Counted from the stretch's first letter, positions 9,277-19,179 are shown. The stretch: DNA of 64,000 nt from Imperialibacter sp963977595 (GCF_048007035.1 NZ_CP180355.1:1674001-1738000), one strand, 5' to 3'. Made by a program: numbers and translations. Notes: generated from the letters alone by a model not told the origin.

Positions 9277-11130
9277 TTATTGGTTTTCCTTCATCCAACG
9301 ATGCACTACAATCAACGCCCAAAGACGCTGGTACAAATAATCCTCTCCTTTAAGGAATCTCTTAATCAAGTCATTAACAACTTGTTTATTCACCACGCTA
9401 ATAGCATCAACAAGGTCGTCATCCAGATAAGTTTCTATAAGGAAAAACATCTCTCCCCTGAGCCAGCTGGCCAACGGCACTGAAAACCCCCACTTGGGGC
9501 GGTAAACAAGCTCCTTTGGAAGGTAATCTTCCAATATTTTTTTTAGTATCCATTTTCTCTCACCATTTCGTCTTTTTAAAGAAACTGGCATATTCAGCGC
9601 CGTCTCCACGAGCCTGTAGTCCAGCAAGGGCACACGGCACTCGAGGCCGTATTTCATAGAGCTTCTATCTACTTTCGTTAAAAGATCATCTTTGAGGTAT
9701 ACCTTTAAGTCAAACAGCGCCTGTTTTTCAGCTGCCGTCAGCTGCCTCGCCAGGTCCACTGGGTCGCTGTACGAATAAGGCTCTGTTTGGTAAGCGTCTT
9801 TGAGCAATCTGGCCAACTCTGCGTTCGAAAAGAAATATTGCTCCTGGGAGAAGATATGGTCTCTTATGGACTCAAAACCGGCTCCTTCGAACAGATGTCC
9901 TATTCTTTTGAACCGAGAGTTTCCGTGAGCCAGTAACTTACTCACAGGAGTGGCGACTGGCCTGGCCAGGCTTGCACTTAGCCGTTTCGCCCAATCATGT
10001 GCTCCGTAGCCCAAAAACAGCTCGTCACCACCGTCGCCTGTCAAAATAACGGTAACTTTTTCCCGGGCCAGCTGTGACACAAGCATCGTGGGAATGGCAG
10101 AGGTATCGGCAAAAGGTTCATCAAAAGTAGCCATCATTTCTAAAAGCAAGGGCATAGCATCTTTCTCCTCCAGCATAACGGAAGTATGATCTGTTCCTAA
10201 GCAACTGGCTACTTTTGCTGCAAATTGACTCTCATCAAACTTAGCTTCCTTGAATCCAATCGAAAATGTCTTTAATTGTTGAGAAGATAAATCTGAGGCA
10301 ATCGCCGTAACCAGTGAAGAGTCTGTTCCACCACTAAGAAACGTACCAAAAGGCACATCGGCTATCATTCTGTACCTTACTGAAGAATATAGTCCTTCCT
10401 GAAAGGATTGGATAGCTTCCTCCTCACTAGCACTGGATAGTTCTTGGATAAGGCGATCCGGATGCCAATAAGCAGTCAGCTCCAAATGTCCGTTCTTGTA
10501 TCGGCCGTAGTGTCCTGAGGGAAACTTGCTTATCTCCTCAAAAATTGTTCCCGGCTCAGGTATAAATCCTAAATGAAGAAACGTTTTTACGGCATGTTTT
10601 GACACTGTAGGCTTCCGGGATAACAAAGGAAGAACTCCCTTCAGCTCGGAAGCAAATGCCAGCCCATTAGTTATCGAATAAAACAACGGCTTGATACCCA
10701 AACGATCCCGACAAAGCCAAAGTTCTTCTTCCTGCTGGTCCCAAATGGAAAAGGCAAACATGCCATTGAATCGATTGACGGCTTGTGGTCCCCACTGCCT
10801 CCAGGCCAGAAGAATTACCTCAGTGTCAGAATCCGTCAGGAAAGGCCCAGCTCCTTCGAGTGCGAGTTCTTGCCTAACTTCCCTGTAGTTGTATACTTCG
10901 CCGTTGTAAACAATGGTCCACCTTCCATCAGGAGTCGACATGGGTTGGTTGGCAATGTCCCTCAAGTCAATCACGCTAAGTCTCCTGTGCCCCAGCCCCA
11001 GATTACCGTCGGGGGAGAAAAATAAGCCTTCGGCATCAGGCCCACGGTGCGCCAAAACACCTGACACAGTTTGAAATAACACCCGATCAAGTGGCCTTCC
11101 GTCTACCGCTGCACCAAAAATGCCACACAT
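9277..11130 (-). CDS. asnB: Asparagine synthase (glutamine-hydrolysing) type amidotransferase
   Basis: 617 residues, the usual length for AsnB. Cys2 right after the initiator Met (MCGIFGA) is the class II glutamine amidotransferase nucleophile, with HRGPD, the RLSVIDL and YNGEVYNY motifs following. The synthetase half has the PP-loop FLSGGTDSSL at about residue 265, LTGDGGDELFLGY, and DRSSMKYGLECRVPLLD. AsnB makes asparagine from aspartate with glutamine nitrogen and ATP, but paralogues inside polysaccharide clusters are thought to amidate uronic acids or aminosugar acids. Given its position in an operon of glycosyltransferases, amidation of a glycan acid group is as likely as amino acid synthesis. 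The gene lies 58 bases downstream of a methyltransferase gene. Confidence 0.85.
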   Translation of the reverse strand: MCGIFGAAVDGRPLDRVLFQTVSGVLAHRGPDAEGLFFSPDGNLGLGHRRLSVIDLRDIANQPMSTPDGRWTIVYNGEVYNYREVRQELALEGAGPFLTDSDTEVILLAWRQWGPQAVNRFNGMFAFSIWDQQEEELWLCRDRLGIKPLFYSITNGLAFASELKGVLPLLSRKPTVSKHAVKTFLHLGFIPEPGTIFEEISKFPSGHYGRYKNGHLELTAYWHPDRLIQELSSASEEEAIQSFQEGLYSSVRYRMIADVPFGTFLSGGTDSSLVTAIASDLSSQQLKTFSIGFKEAKFDESQFAAKVASCLGTDHTSVMLEEKDAMPLLLEMMATFDEPFADTSAIPTMLVSQLAREKVTVILTGDGGDELFLGYGAHDWAKRLSASLARPVATPVSKLLAHGNSRFKRIGHLFEGAGFESIRDHIFSQEQYFFSNAELARLLKDAYQTEPYSYSDPVDLARQLTAAEKQALFDLKVYLKDDLLTKVDRSSMKYGLECRVPLLDYRLVETALNMPVSLKRRNGERKWILKKILEDYLPKELVYRPKWGFSVPLASWLRGEMFFLIETYLDDDLVDAISVVNKQVVNDLIKRFLKGEDYLYQRLWALIVVHRWMKENQ

Positions 11131-11188
11131 ATCAGATTGTTTTAAGCATCAACTTAACGACCTGCCAAAAATAAACTACCAGCAATTA

Positions 11189-12109
11189 TCATTTTTTTAT
11201 GGCCCGAACCACTGCCGCACTACCCTTTTCGAGTGGCACATACCCACAAAAACTAGCCTCAAGACCAGACTCTTCAGCCCACTTTCTAACTACTTCGGGT
11301 TTCTGAGGTTGGTCATATCTTGGCGAAAACATATCGAAAGTATCCAGCACAACCCATTCCTTGAGTTCTTCAGAAGAAAGACCTTCGGGTAAAGTATTCT
11401 TGATATCACATATTGGCAAGAACCTATTCAAAATTCGACCGAGACCTATTCTTTCGAAAAAAAAGTAGGTCTTAATAAGCCAACCAGCATTTGCTTCAAT
11501 TATGGCCAGAAGTCGAGCATGTGGCATACGCCTCGTAATTGGTCGCAGTATATACTTGGCATGGATCTTTGTCCACCAGCCAGTGACTGGATAGAAGTCA
11601 ATAACAAGCTCACCATTCTTTTTCAGCATTGCAGCCAGGCAGGCAACAGACTTCTTGAAATCAGGAGTATGTTGCAGCACGCCAATGCATATTACTTTGT
11701 CGAATTGTTCCGGAGCAAATGGGAGGTCGTAGATACTTGCCTGAAAGATTTTTAAGCGACTCCCGAAGCGGGAGTTATTGGCCAGATTGGCATCCACTGC
11801 CGTCGAATAATCGACGCTATAAACGTTTGACTCTGTACTTTCGAGCAGCGCTCTGGTAAACCTTCCGGCTCCGCTGCCTACTTCAAGGATGTTCAAATTC
11901 GCTAATTCGGAAGGTTTCCAGGCAGTTTCAGCAAACAATCTCAGCCGACTTTGAACCAGCCCCTTTTCAAACTGATCAATTTGTGTGCGTTGAAATTTAT
12001 TCCATTGAAAGCCAAATGACTCTGAGTAGTTCGCATCATCAGCATACCTGTAAATTCCGTTAACAAAATTTTCTTTCTGCCCCTTTGGTAATTTGATGTC
12101 AACACTCAT
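11189..12109 (-). CDS. Class I SAM-dependent methyltransferase
   Basis: 306 residues from the chosen ATG. SAM motif I is ILEVGSGAGRFTRAL, then YSVDYS and VICIGVLQHTPDF, a typical Methyltransf_25/11 arrangement. The open frame continues upstream to 12280, but that would overlap the preceding glycosyltransferase by over 150 bases; the ATG at 12109, 13 bases after that gene's stop at 12123, is preferred. The middle contains KKNGELVIDFYPVTGWW and an amphipathic region. Part of the 16-gene operon, with a likely role in methylating a sugar or lipid carrier intermediate. Specificity unknown. Confidence 0.85.
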   Translation of the reverse strand: MSVDIKLPKGQKENFVNGIYRYADDANYSESFGFQWNKFQRTQIDQFEKGLVQSRLRLFAETAWKPSELANLNILEVGSGAGRFTRALLESTESNVYSVDYSTAVDANLANNSRFGSRLKIFQASIYDLPFAPEQFDKVICIGVLQHTPDFKKSVACLAAMLKKNGELVIDFYPVTGWWTKIHAKYILRPITRRMPHARLLAIIEANAGWLIKTYFFFERIGLGRILNRFLPICDIKNTLPEGLSSEELKEWVVLDTFDMFSPRYDQPQKPEVVRKWAEESGLEASFCGYVPLEKGSAAVVRAIKK

Positions 12110-12122
12110 TGAATCACTAGCG

Positions 12123-13004
12123 TTAAAACAGTTTTGCAAATATAACAAGTACCTTGGTTGTGAATAAGGATGGCCAGTGCTTTTGCGTAGCTTTCCAAAC
12201 ATAACGCAAGCCAGTCTTTCTACTCCCGGCAAGAACTCCGTGAAGCGCCACATACAAGTACAGATGGGCCCAAATGACACCTTCCTTTCCAGAAAACTTC
12301 TGTGTTACAAAACTATCTTTCATCACTAACTCGCCGGCAAGTCGAATTCTTTTCTCAAGTGCTTCCACATCGGTCTGCATGACGCTTCTTTGGTCATGTT
12401 GTATCAGGTACGCTGAAATAGTCGGGATATGAGGAAAGGCAAAGCGGGAAGCCAGCTTGAGCCAAAGCACCCAGTCTTCTGACCCAGCCAATTGCCTTTG
12501 CTCAGAAAAAGGGTTGTCCACTGCAACGTCTCTGCGAAGTAAAATACCTATACAGCTTAACGGGTTGCCTTCAACCAAAAGGTGATTGACAGTTCTCGGC
12601 AATATAACCTTTGACAGAACCTTACCATTCGAATCCCTGACCTCGTATGCAATATGAAAAATAGGGATTTCCTCGTTTTCGCAGATGAAATCATAAGCAG
12701 TCTGCAAGAAATGTGGTAGAAGCTCATCATCAGAATCCAGAAAAGTGATATAGTTGCCTCTGGATAGATTAACCCCCTTGTTCCTGGCGGCCCCTCTCTC
12801 GCCATTTTTGATATACGTGTAAACGATTCGACTGTCCTCTATCTTTTCAACGATAGATTTTGTGTCATCAGCCGAACCATCATCAACGATCACAATTTCA
12901 AAGTCGGGAAACTTCTGCTTTTGAAGCTTTCTGATCGTACTTTCTATGAAGGCTGCCCTGTTGTAGGTGGGGATGATAATAGAGAAAAAGGGGGTATGAT
13001 TCAT
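12123..13004 (-). CDS. Glycosyltransferase family 2 protein
   Basis: 293 residues. A GT-A/GT2 enzyme with FFSIIIPTYNRAAFIESTI at the N-terminus, VDDGSADDT for nucleotide binding, NKGVNLSRGNYITFLDSDDELLP giving the DxD metal site, and a C-terminal helical tail. It probably adds one sugar to the growing glycan on the cytoplasmic side. The ATG directly follows the stop of the FkbM gene (13005), showing tight operon packing. Donor unknown. Confidence 0.87.
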   Translation of the reverse strand: MNHTPFFSIIIPTYNRAAFIESTIRKLQKQKFPDFEIVIVDDGSADDTKSIVEKIEDSRIVYTYIKNGERGAARNKGVNLSRGNYITFLDSDDELLPHFLQTAYDFICENEEIPIFHIAYEVRDSNGKVLSKVILPRTVNHLLVEGNPLSCIGILLRRDVAVDNPFSEQRQLAGSEDWVLWLKLASRFAFPHIPTISAYLIQHDQRSVMQTDVEALEKRIRLAGELVMKDSFVTQKFSGKEGVIWAHLYLYVALHGVLAGSRKTGLRYVWKATQKHWPSLFTTKVLVIFAKLF

Positions 13005-13901
13005 TTAATTCAATTCGGCCAACACATTGTACTGAAATAAGGTATTTAGTCGATCATGATTGTCCTTCCCAATTGGCTCAAAATGTCGGTCAGCGTCCAA
13101 AAACACGTCATAACCCAGCTCCCAAAAATAGTTCAAAATTTTGAGGCTAGAGCTGCCTTTTTCCCTAAACCACTGATCAGTCATTTCGATATAAATTCCT
13201 GGCTTGAACTTAGAAATGGTCTGCTGCGCACCCATCAGCACATCTGGCTCAAAGCCTTCTACATCAATTTTTAGAAAAAACACCACCCCAGATTTGATAT
13301 CTGAAACTACATCATCCATCCTACGTATCATTAACTCGCCCAGCACCGCTTTTCCAAAGCCGCTGAATGTACCTGCTCCTGAGTTTTCTTCATTACTGTG
13401 AAAAGGAATCATTTCATTTGCTGCCCCCAATCCAAATGGATGAATCTGTATTATACTCTTTAGGGTAGGATTTAGCTCAATGTTTTCAGTCAAAACTTGT
13501 ACCACATTTGGGTTAGGTTCAAATGCGTGGATAGTTACATGACTCAGTCCCTTTTTATAACACCAAGCGGCGAGCTTCAACGTAAACGCTCCGCAGTTCG
13601 CCCCAACATCAAAAACATGAAGGTGGTTTTGAGCGTTCGACTTTTGAAGGCGTGCAGTGGCAGGCTTCCACGAATTATCTGGTAAACCAGTAAATATATG
13701 CCATTGCATATAGTCGGCTCGATTTATAAGGAAACGAGCCCCGTTCCTCGAGATCAAATGCTTTTTTTTTCCCCGATAAAATGAAGGCGGTGGAATAAAT
13801 TTCCAAAAAATTGCCCTAGTCCCACCCATATGATAAATTAAATTCTCAAGGGAAAGCCTGTGAACTATTTGATGTATTAAAGTGATTAATACTTTTTTCA
13901 A
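13005..13901 (-). CDS. FkbM family methyltransferase
   Basis: 298 residues. The FkbM pattern is seen in FDVGANCGAFTLKLA, IHAFEPNPNVVQVL, and FLKIDVEGFEPDVLMGA followed by YIEMTD. It is a second FkbM-type enzyme in this window but is only distantly similar to the one at 6277. Its ATG overlaps the TGA of the upstream GT4 gene as ATGA (13898-13901). Probable sugar O-methyltransferase acting on the exported glycan; the acceptor cannot be told. Confidence 0.85.
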   Translation of the reverse strand: MKKVLITLIHQIVHRLSLENLIYHMGGTRAIFWKFIPPPSFYRGKKKHLISRNGARFLINRADYMQWHIFTGLPDNSWKPATARLQKSNAQNHLHVFDVGANCGAFTLKLAAWCYKKGLSHVTIHAFEPNPNVVQVLTENIELNPTLKSIIQIHPFGLGAANEMIPFHSNEENSGAGTFSGFGKAVLGELMIRRMDDVVSDIKSGVVFFLKIDVEGFEPDVLMGAQQTISKFKPGIYIEMTDQWFREKGSSSLKILNYFWELGYDVFLDADRHFEPIGKDNHDRLNTLFQYNVLAELN

Positions 13902-15040
13902 TCCTGTCCGCCCTTCGGCGTATTGCTATATAAACTTATTAACTTAGCCCGCATTCTACTCATTGAAAAAATGTCGTCAATTGTATTTGCTGCGTTAAAT
14001 GTTAACCCATTGGTGTCTTTCAGGTTACTCAACAGAAAATCAATAGATCTCGCTATTCCTTCAGCATCTTTGTAGTCAACTACCATGGTATTATATCGAT
14101 CCCTGGCAATCTCATTCGCCACCCCCGACATCGTAAATACTGTTGGAACCCCAGCTGCCATAGCCTCAACATAAATTTGGCCAAAAGCCTCATCTTCCGG
14201 ACCCGTGGGCGCATGTACAAAAATATTGAAAGACTTATAAAGAGCAGGCATATCTTCTTCGAAAGGAATTTCCAAAAAAGAGTGTGAAGGGAGCTTGGCA
14301 AGCAGCTCCTTTATTGTAGCCCTATAATCACCCTGAGCATTACATAGCACAAGCAGTGCATTAGGATACTTTTGTAAAATTTTCTGAAACGCCTTAACGA
14401 TAAATTGGACTCCTTTCCATTCCGTATATCTGGCAACACAGCCGATTACTGGCCCCTTTTCTTCGAATATACCATATTTCTCCCTAACAGTGCTTATTCG
14501 AGTATCTGCTACATCTCTGAAAGAGCTCAGATCAAACCCATGATGGATAAGGAAGATTTTTTTGTCATCTACTCTCTCTCTAATTTTCAATACGTTGGCG
14601 ATCGTCTCCGACGGTGCGACAATATGAGTTGAAAGCCAGTTGCAAAATCTGTCCCACTTGACTGCTTCAGGGAATAACTGATGGTGAATGATGGAGTGAT
14701 GACGGGTATAAACTCTCATGGGGACACATGTGAGCCAGGCAGCGGCAAGACCTGCCAAATTGGCCTCCATCAAGTGGGTGTGCACGATTCTGGGCCTTCT
14801 TGTGAGAAAAATACCTAACAAGGAAACAAAACTAAGTAATAGAGACAGCTTACCGGTAAGGTAAAGTCTTACAACACTAAATTTTTTGCTTTTAAGAAAT
14901 CCCTCAATAGGGCTTTTTCTGCTATTTAGGAGAATAAATTCAATCTCTAGTCCATCAGCCCTAAGGCCTTCCGCCACCAACTCGAATTGTTTAGCTGAGT
15001 CAATTTTAGACAAAATATAGATGATGCGATACCTTTTCAC
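13898..15040 (-). CDS. Glycosyltransferase family 4 protein, GTG start
   Basis: 380 residues from a GTG at 15040. GT-B features include RIIYILSKIDSAKQFE, YTRHHSIIHHQLF in the acceptor domain, VIGCVARYTEWKGVQ in the donor domain and the C-terminal nucleotide-sugar site FGQIYVEAMAAGVPTVFTMSG. A longer frame to an ATG at 15085 would overlap the preceding gene by 49 bases. The GTG overlaps the upstream TGA as GTGA (15037-15040), the same 4-base arrangement used by its ATGA neighbours, so it is chosen. Probable sugar transferase of the operon's glycan. Confidence 0.82.
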   Translation of the reverse strand: MKRYRIIYILSKIDSAKQFELVAEGLRADGLEIEFILLNSRKSPIEGFLKSKKFSVVRLYLTGKLSLLLSFVSLLGIFLTRRPRIVHTHLMEANLAGLAAAWLTCVPMRVYTRHHSIIHHQLFPEAVKWDRFCNWLSTHIVAPSETIANVLKIRERVDDKKIFLIHHGFDLSSFRDVADTRISTVREKYGIFEEKGPVIGCVARYTEWKGVQFIVKAFQKILQKYPNALLVLCNAQGDYRATIKELLAKLPSHSFLEIPFEEDMPALYKSFNIFVHAPTGPEDEAFGQIYVEAMAAGVPTVFTMSGVANEIARDRYNTMVVDYKDAEGIARSIDFLLSNLKDTNGLTFNAANTIDDIFSMSRMRAKLISLYSNTPKGGQD

Positions 15041-15960
15041 AATGGTAACCTCATGTGGTAAATGCCATAGGCCGTCGTAACCCAATCAAAAAATTTATGC
15101 CGTATAGATTCCGGCAGAACTCCCATCAGCCTGTCGTTCTCTGATAACCGCAAAAAAATAGCCTGCCCAAAAAAACGATAAACTATTTTTCTCAAGAGAC
15201 TGACCGGCTGTGAAAATGGGACTGCTCTGGCGAGATAGTTCTCATTTTTTCCATCAAGCCGAGTCAACAATTCCAGGTGGGCTTCCCGGTACTGGCGCAG
15301 CCTTTTTATATAGTTTGTGATAGAAAGTTCGTCGACGTGATATGCCACCGCTTTGGAAAGGTAATATATCGGTACGCCTGACTGGTCGGCCCTAATGGCC
15401 ATTTCCTGGTCTTCAGCATCGGTCAACGACTCATTGAACCCCCCGAGTTGTTCGAAAAGTAGCCGAGGAATGGAAAAATTAGCCGCAGTAAAAAAAGGCT
15501 GCAACTTATTCACAGGCCCAACAGCTTCAAGCAAAGGCTTCTCCCACTTGCTCGACAAATCGGAGCGGTACTTATGGAAATAACTACTCTCGGGTTCTGA
15601 TACCATCACTGGCCTCCCTCCACCTATCGATTCGGGAGAACTTTTATGATGGCCTAGGTGCTCTTCCATACAATTGGGCTCCAAAATCAGATCATCATCA
15701 AAAAAAATCAGGAGGTCACCATTTGCCATTTTTGCCCCAGCGTTTCTTGCTCCTGCCCGGCCTTTATTTACTTGCTCAATTACCTTTAAGTCTTTTAACA
15801 AGGACATACGCTCTTGTAGAAATGCCGCCGTACCATCTGATGAGCCGTCTACAACGACGACAAGTTCAAAATCCTTCACGCTTTGGCTTTCAAGCGATGA
15901 AAGAATATTTTCAATTTTATGTCGGCCGTTGTACGTGGCAATTATTACAGACATGGTCAT
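15037..15960 (-). CDS. Glycosyltransferase family 2 protein
   Basis: 307 residues. MSVIIATYNGRHKIENIL and VDGSSDGT are the GT2 nucleotide-binding strands, NKGRAGARNAG the linker and LLIFFDDDLILEP the acidic metal site; FNESLTDAEDQEMAIRA provides the catalytic-base ED region. The C-terminal ~70 residues are basic and hydrophobic and may touch the membrane. The ATG overlaps the upstream TGA by 4 bases (15957-15960). Sugar transferred is unknown. Confidence 0.87.
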   Translation of the reverse strand: MTMSVIIATYNGRHKIENILSSLESQSVKDFELVVVVDGSSDGTAAFLQERMSLLKDLKVIEQVNKGRAGARNAGAKMANGDLLIFFDDDLILEPNCMEEHLGHHKSSPESIGGGRPVMVSEPESSYFHKYRSDLSSKWEKPLLEAVGPVNKLQPFFTAANFSIPRLLFEQLGGFNESLTDAEDQEMAIRADQSGVPIYYLSKAVAYHVDELSITNYIKRLRQYREAHLELLTRLDGKNENYLARAVPFSQPVSLLRKIVYRFFGQAIFLRLSENDRLMGVLPESIRHKFFDWVTTAYGIYHMRLPL

Positions 15961-16958
15961 TTCAAGGTGCGATAAATTTTTCTCAGAAATGGAGGAAGAA
16001 ATCTTGTCCTGACCTTGAGCCTTCGAAAGAGCAACGTATCTTCAGTTTCAAGGTGCTTTTCGATCACACCCTGCAAGAAAAGCTTAGCCCGGGAGTTGTC
16101 CATTTTCTGATAGTAATAGTAATCAGATAATAAAAGTAGCATATAAGAAACGGAAGCCTCTAGCAATTTTTGATCGACTGTTTTGAATGAGTAATTTATC
16201 GATGGTTTTTGATCTTCAAAAAACTTAAAGGTATTCGGATAATTGCAAGAGTTGGCAAACGAACTGATAACAAGTAGCACCTCCTCTTCAAAACCGTTTT
16301 GTTGACTAACTGTTTTTGATAGTGAATGGTGTCTGAAATTAACAAGCGTGTCAGGAATTGAAACGATGCCGTCAAGCCCAAATTCGCAAAGGTACCGCAT
16401 CCACCATTCCTTGTCCATAAGGTAGTGTAGAGACTCGTTCAATGGGCCAACTGTCCTGTAGCTTTGGAGTCTAAAAAATGTTTCGGGTTGGTCAATTCTT
16501 GCCCAACCGATTGTTTTTGCAAGATTGTTCAGATACACATCGGTACCAGAAGAATACTTTATTGTCTGGTCTGAGTCACGAAAAATACGAGAGCGGCCAC
16601 AAACGACTTTGGTCGCAGGATTTTCGAAGCACCTTTCAATTGACTTTAATGCACCAGGCTCCAAATGGTCATCTGAATTAAGCCAGTTGAAGACCTCGCC
16701 GGTGGCACGGCTCAGGCCTTTGTTGATAGCATGACTTTGTCCCCGATCTGGCGAACTTTCCCAATAGCTCAAATACTTCTGATATTTTTTAATTATAGCT
16801 ACCGAACCGTCAGTGCTACCGCCATCGAAAATCATGTATTCCAGTTGTGGATAATTTTGATCGAGCACAGAGCAAATAGTTTGCTCGAGGTATTGGCCCT
16901 GGTTGAAAGAAGGAGTAACAATAGAAATTCTGGCTTTCGATCCTTTCATACTTATCAT
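15957..16958 (-). CDS. Glycosyltransferase family 2 protein
   Basis: 333 residues from the ATG at 16958. RISIVTPSFNQGQYLEQTI, FDGGSTDGS and VFNWLNSDDHLEPGAL give a GT2 fold with a SDD metal site. The pattern GQYLEQTI..VL.QNYP is common among GT2 enzymes in polysaccharide clusters. An upstream in-frame ATG at 16988 would extend into the GT61-like gene by 34 bases; the ATG at 16958 forms an ATGA overlap with that gene's stop (16955-16957) and is preferred. The last ~100 residues are helix-rich with many tyrosines. Specificity unknown. Confidence 0.85.
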   Translation of the reverse strand: MISMKGSKARISIVTPSFNQGQYLEQTICSVLDQNYPQLEYMIFDGGSTDGSVAIIKKYQKYLSYWESSPDRGQSHAINKGLSRATGEVFNWLNSDDHLEPGALKSIERCFENPATKVVCGRSRIFRDSDQTIKYSSGTDVYLNNLAKTIGWARIDQPETFFRLQSYRTVGPLNESLHYLMDKEWWMRYLCEFGLDGIVSIPDTLVNFRHHSLSKTVSQQNGFEEEVLLVISSFANSCNYPNTFKFFEDQKPSINYSFKTVDQKLLEASVSYMLLLLSDYYYYQKMDNSRAKLFLQGVIEKHLETEDTLLFRRLKVRTRFLPPFLRKIYRTLK

Positions 16959-17986
16959 TCTCCACCCTTCACAAAGGTATCGAGACAAACCTCAAACGCA
17001 CTTAAGTCAACTACCAAGTCTCCGTCGCCTCCTTCGTCAGCCTCTTTGGCCAAGTAGTAGTAATAGTCTACCGATGACACAGATGCCAGGGAGAAATAAC
17101 AATTCCGAATTGCATCACTGGCACATCGAATTTCCAGTACTCTTGATGTTGAATGCATAAACATCAAATGAGAAAGTGCCGCTCCATGAACTGAAATAAC
17201 CATTCTGGCCATGGAAATAAATTTAATTTGTTCTTCGAGGCTGTAGTCCTCTAGGCATATAACCTCAAAATTTTTATTGGCCAAGCAGTTGATAACCTCG
17301 TTTTCATTCACAATTCTTCGGCGAGACGCCTTTTTTCTACTGACATATAAGAACCTTTCGGGCTTAAAATTCAGTATCTCATTGAAAAAGCCCCGAGAAA
17401 TTTCAATCATTTTCGGGTGAAAATTCCCGGTATACGCAACTGGAGAAATTACCTCCAATTGGTCAAAATAATAGATACGGCCTTTTTTTAGTATGCATAA
17501 ATTCATTATCCCCATGAGATGCATAGACTCTTTCACATATGCAAGACGGTAGGTGTCTTCAGAGACCACAAACACAGATTCCGGATGCATCTTGTAAAGT
17601 GATGCAATCTTGGGGATCACATCAAGCATCCAATGGAAAAAGCCTGCACTCCAGTTATCAGTGACTACGAAGGCTCGACCGCCAACATGGATCGCTTTCT
17701 TAAACAAAAATGATCTTACCAAGAAGCTGACGCAGCCCAATAGGCTCAATTTATTCATCCGATTCAATTCTAGCGATATATGATGAATTTTGAGTCTTTC
17801 AAAAATGAAAAGACTTTCGTCAATATAGCACGCACCCAAAGAATCAATTGTAAAGGCAGGAATGTCCCTGGTGTACTCCCCCTGAAACAGGTGTTCGTCC
17901 TCGGGAACAATATTGACAGGGGGCTTTCTTGCAAGCTTAATGCTATTTGCCAGTGCCCTATCGCCATTTCGTTCCAAAGAATTCAT
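16955..17986 (-). CDS. Glycosyltransferase family 61-like (DUF563) protein
   Basis: 343 residues. The family is recognised by AFVVTDNWSAGFFHWMLDVIPKI in the middle, RFLYVSRKKASRRRIVNE, and the C-terminal pattern FISMARMVISVHGAALSHLMFM, which matches the VG.HGA.L.N..F signature of GT61/EOGT-like enzymes. In bacteria such proteins occur in capsule and O-antigen clusters, where most are uncharacterised; plant and animal relatives are xylosyl- or GlcNAc-transferases. ATGA-type overlaps at both ends place it firmly within the operon. The donor sugar is unknown. Confidence 0.78.
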   Translation of the reverse strand: MNSLERNGDRALANSIKLARKPPVNIVPEDEHLFQGEYTRDIPAFTIDSLGACYIDESLFIFERLKIHHISLELNRMNKLSLLGCVSFLVRSFLFKKAIHVGGRAFVVTDNWSAGFFHWMLDVIPKIASLYKMHPESVFVVSEDTYRLAYVKESMHLMGIMNLCILKKGRIYYFDQLEVISPVAYTGNFHPKMIEISRGFFNEILNFKPERFLYVSRKKASRRRIVNENEVINCLANKNFEVICLEDYSLEEQIKFISMARMVISVHGAALSHLMFMHSTSRVLEIRCASDAIRNCYFSLASVSSVDYYYYLAKEADEGGDGDLVVDLSAFEVCLDTFVKGGE

Positions 17987-19179
17987 CTTGTAGTACTCAA
18001 TGTAAGTTGTTCCACAAATCGTCGGTAGCTGTTTAAAGCTAGGTATCCCTCATAATCTGCTTCACGCTCCAAAAGTTGATCTTTGCTCAGTAGTGTTAGC
18101 GCAGCAACTGCATTTTCCAGATTTTGATCATCCAGAGTTATCCCGAGGCCAAATTTTTCAACCAACTCACCAAGAATAAACCCACCACTTGCAAGTACGG
18201 GTTTCCGAAAGTAGGCAGCTTTAGTGAGCCGATTACTTGTGCTCGTGAAATTGGGATAGACCAGCCATATGATATCCATGGCATTAAACACGGCGTTATA
18301 CTCAGGGCCTTCCTGAAGTGCACGCAGGTGGAAAAAACAATTTTCTCTATCGCTGTAACGCACCTTGAGCCAATCGGACTTTTCAGCACCAAGTGTGTCA
18401 GTTGGATCACTGCCAATAAATGCGAAGAAAAATTCATCACTTGGGCATGCAACAGCCAAATTACAGAAAAGCTGAAGTCCTTGATGCGGCGCCAGGCCTA
18501 TCATACCTACCACCGTCCTACCCCCCGCCCTTTTCCCAATATCAACAGCAACTGGATGGTTTTCAGTTGGTTTTGAATTGTCTGATAGTTCCGGAAGGTC
18601 ATACACTGCCTTTCCTCCAAGTCGTATTTTGTAGTTGTCGCAAATGGCTGGGTCGTGTACTGCCACATTTACGCAGTTTCGAGCCAGCAAAACACCGTCG
18701 ACTGATGAAAAGCTGGCCTTTTGCGGTTGCACTTCAAGTCGCATATGTCTAGGGTGGAAATATAGCCCTGACCAACGATAACTGAAGAAAGCATCAACAA
18801 AAAACCCGGGCAAATAATTATTCAGGTATGAGTCCAACCATGCAAAATAAACCAGACCCACTTTTGTGTTTGAAGTCGCTTCCATTGCCTTTATCGAACG
18901 ATTCAAGTGTCGCCATTTTTGAAGTGTGTCCAAAGCTCTGCTTGCCCTGCCAAAGCTTTTTGTCGTTTTCAAATTGTCTTCGTAGAATTCAAACTTAATT
19001 AGCCCATTCGCATGCGATGCTTTCAATCGCTCATTTTTCAACAAAGATCCGGTATTCATAGGTGAAAAAACCCAAACCTCAAAGCCCATTTCCAGGAAAG
19101 CCTTGCAAAAGAGTTCAAGGAAAGCCTCATGATGCCCACCCTTCAAAGGATCTACAACAGCAATTATCCTGTTATGCAA
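17983..19179 (-). CDS. Divergent GT4-like glycosyltransferase, TTG start
   Basis: 398 residues starting at a TTG (19179); no ATG is available before the conserved first strand IIAVVDPLKGGHHEAF. The start lies inside the end of the upstream epimerase gene (8-base overlap), consistent with coupled translation. The C-terminal half has a GT-B look: VVGMIGLAPHQGLQLF, and YPNFTSTSNRLTKAAYFRKPVLASGGFILGE in place of the usual E..ACG.PVI. motif. It is more distant from standard GT4 enzymes than the others in the cluster, so the call rests on the overall pattern and context. Function beyond sugar transfer is not known. Confidence 0.65.
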   Translation of the reverse strand: MHNRIIAVVDPLKGGHHEAFLELFCKAFLEMGFEVWVFSPMNTGSLLKNERLKASHANGLIKFEFYEDNLKTTKSFGRASRALDTLQKWRHLNRSIKAMEATSNTKVGLVYFAWLDSYLNNYLPGFFVDAFFSYRWSGLYFHPRHMRLEVQPQKASFSSVDGVLLARNCVNVAVHDPAICDNYKIRLGGKAVYDLPELSDNSKPTENHPVAVDIGKRAGGRTVVGMIGLAPHQGLQLFCNLAVACPSDEFFFAFIGSDPTDTLGAEKSDWLKVRYSDRENCFFHLRALQEGPEYNAVFNAMDIIWLVYPNFTSTSNRLTKAAYFRKPVLASGGFILGELVEKFGLGITLDDQNLENAVAALTLLSKDQLLEREADYEGYLALNSYRRFVEQLTLSTTR

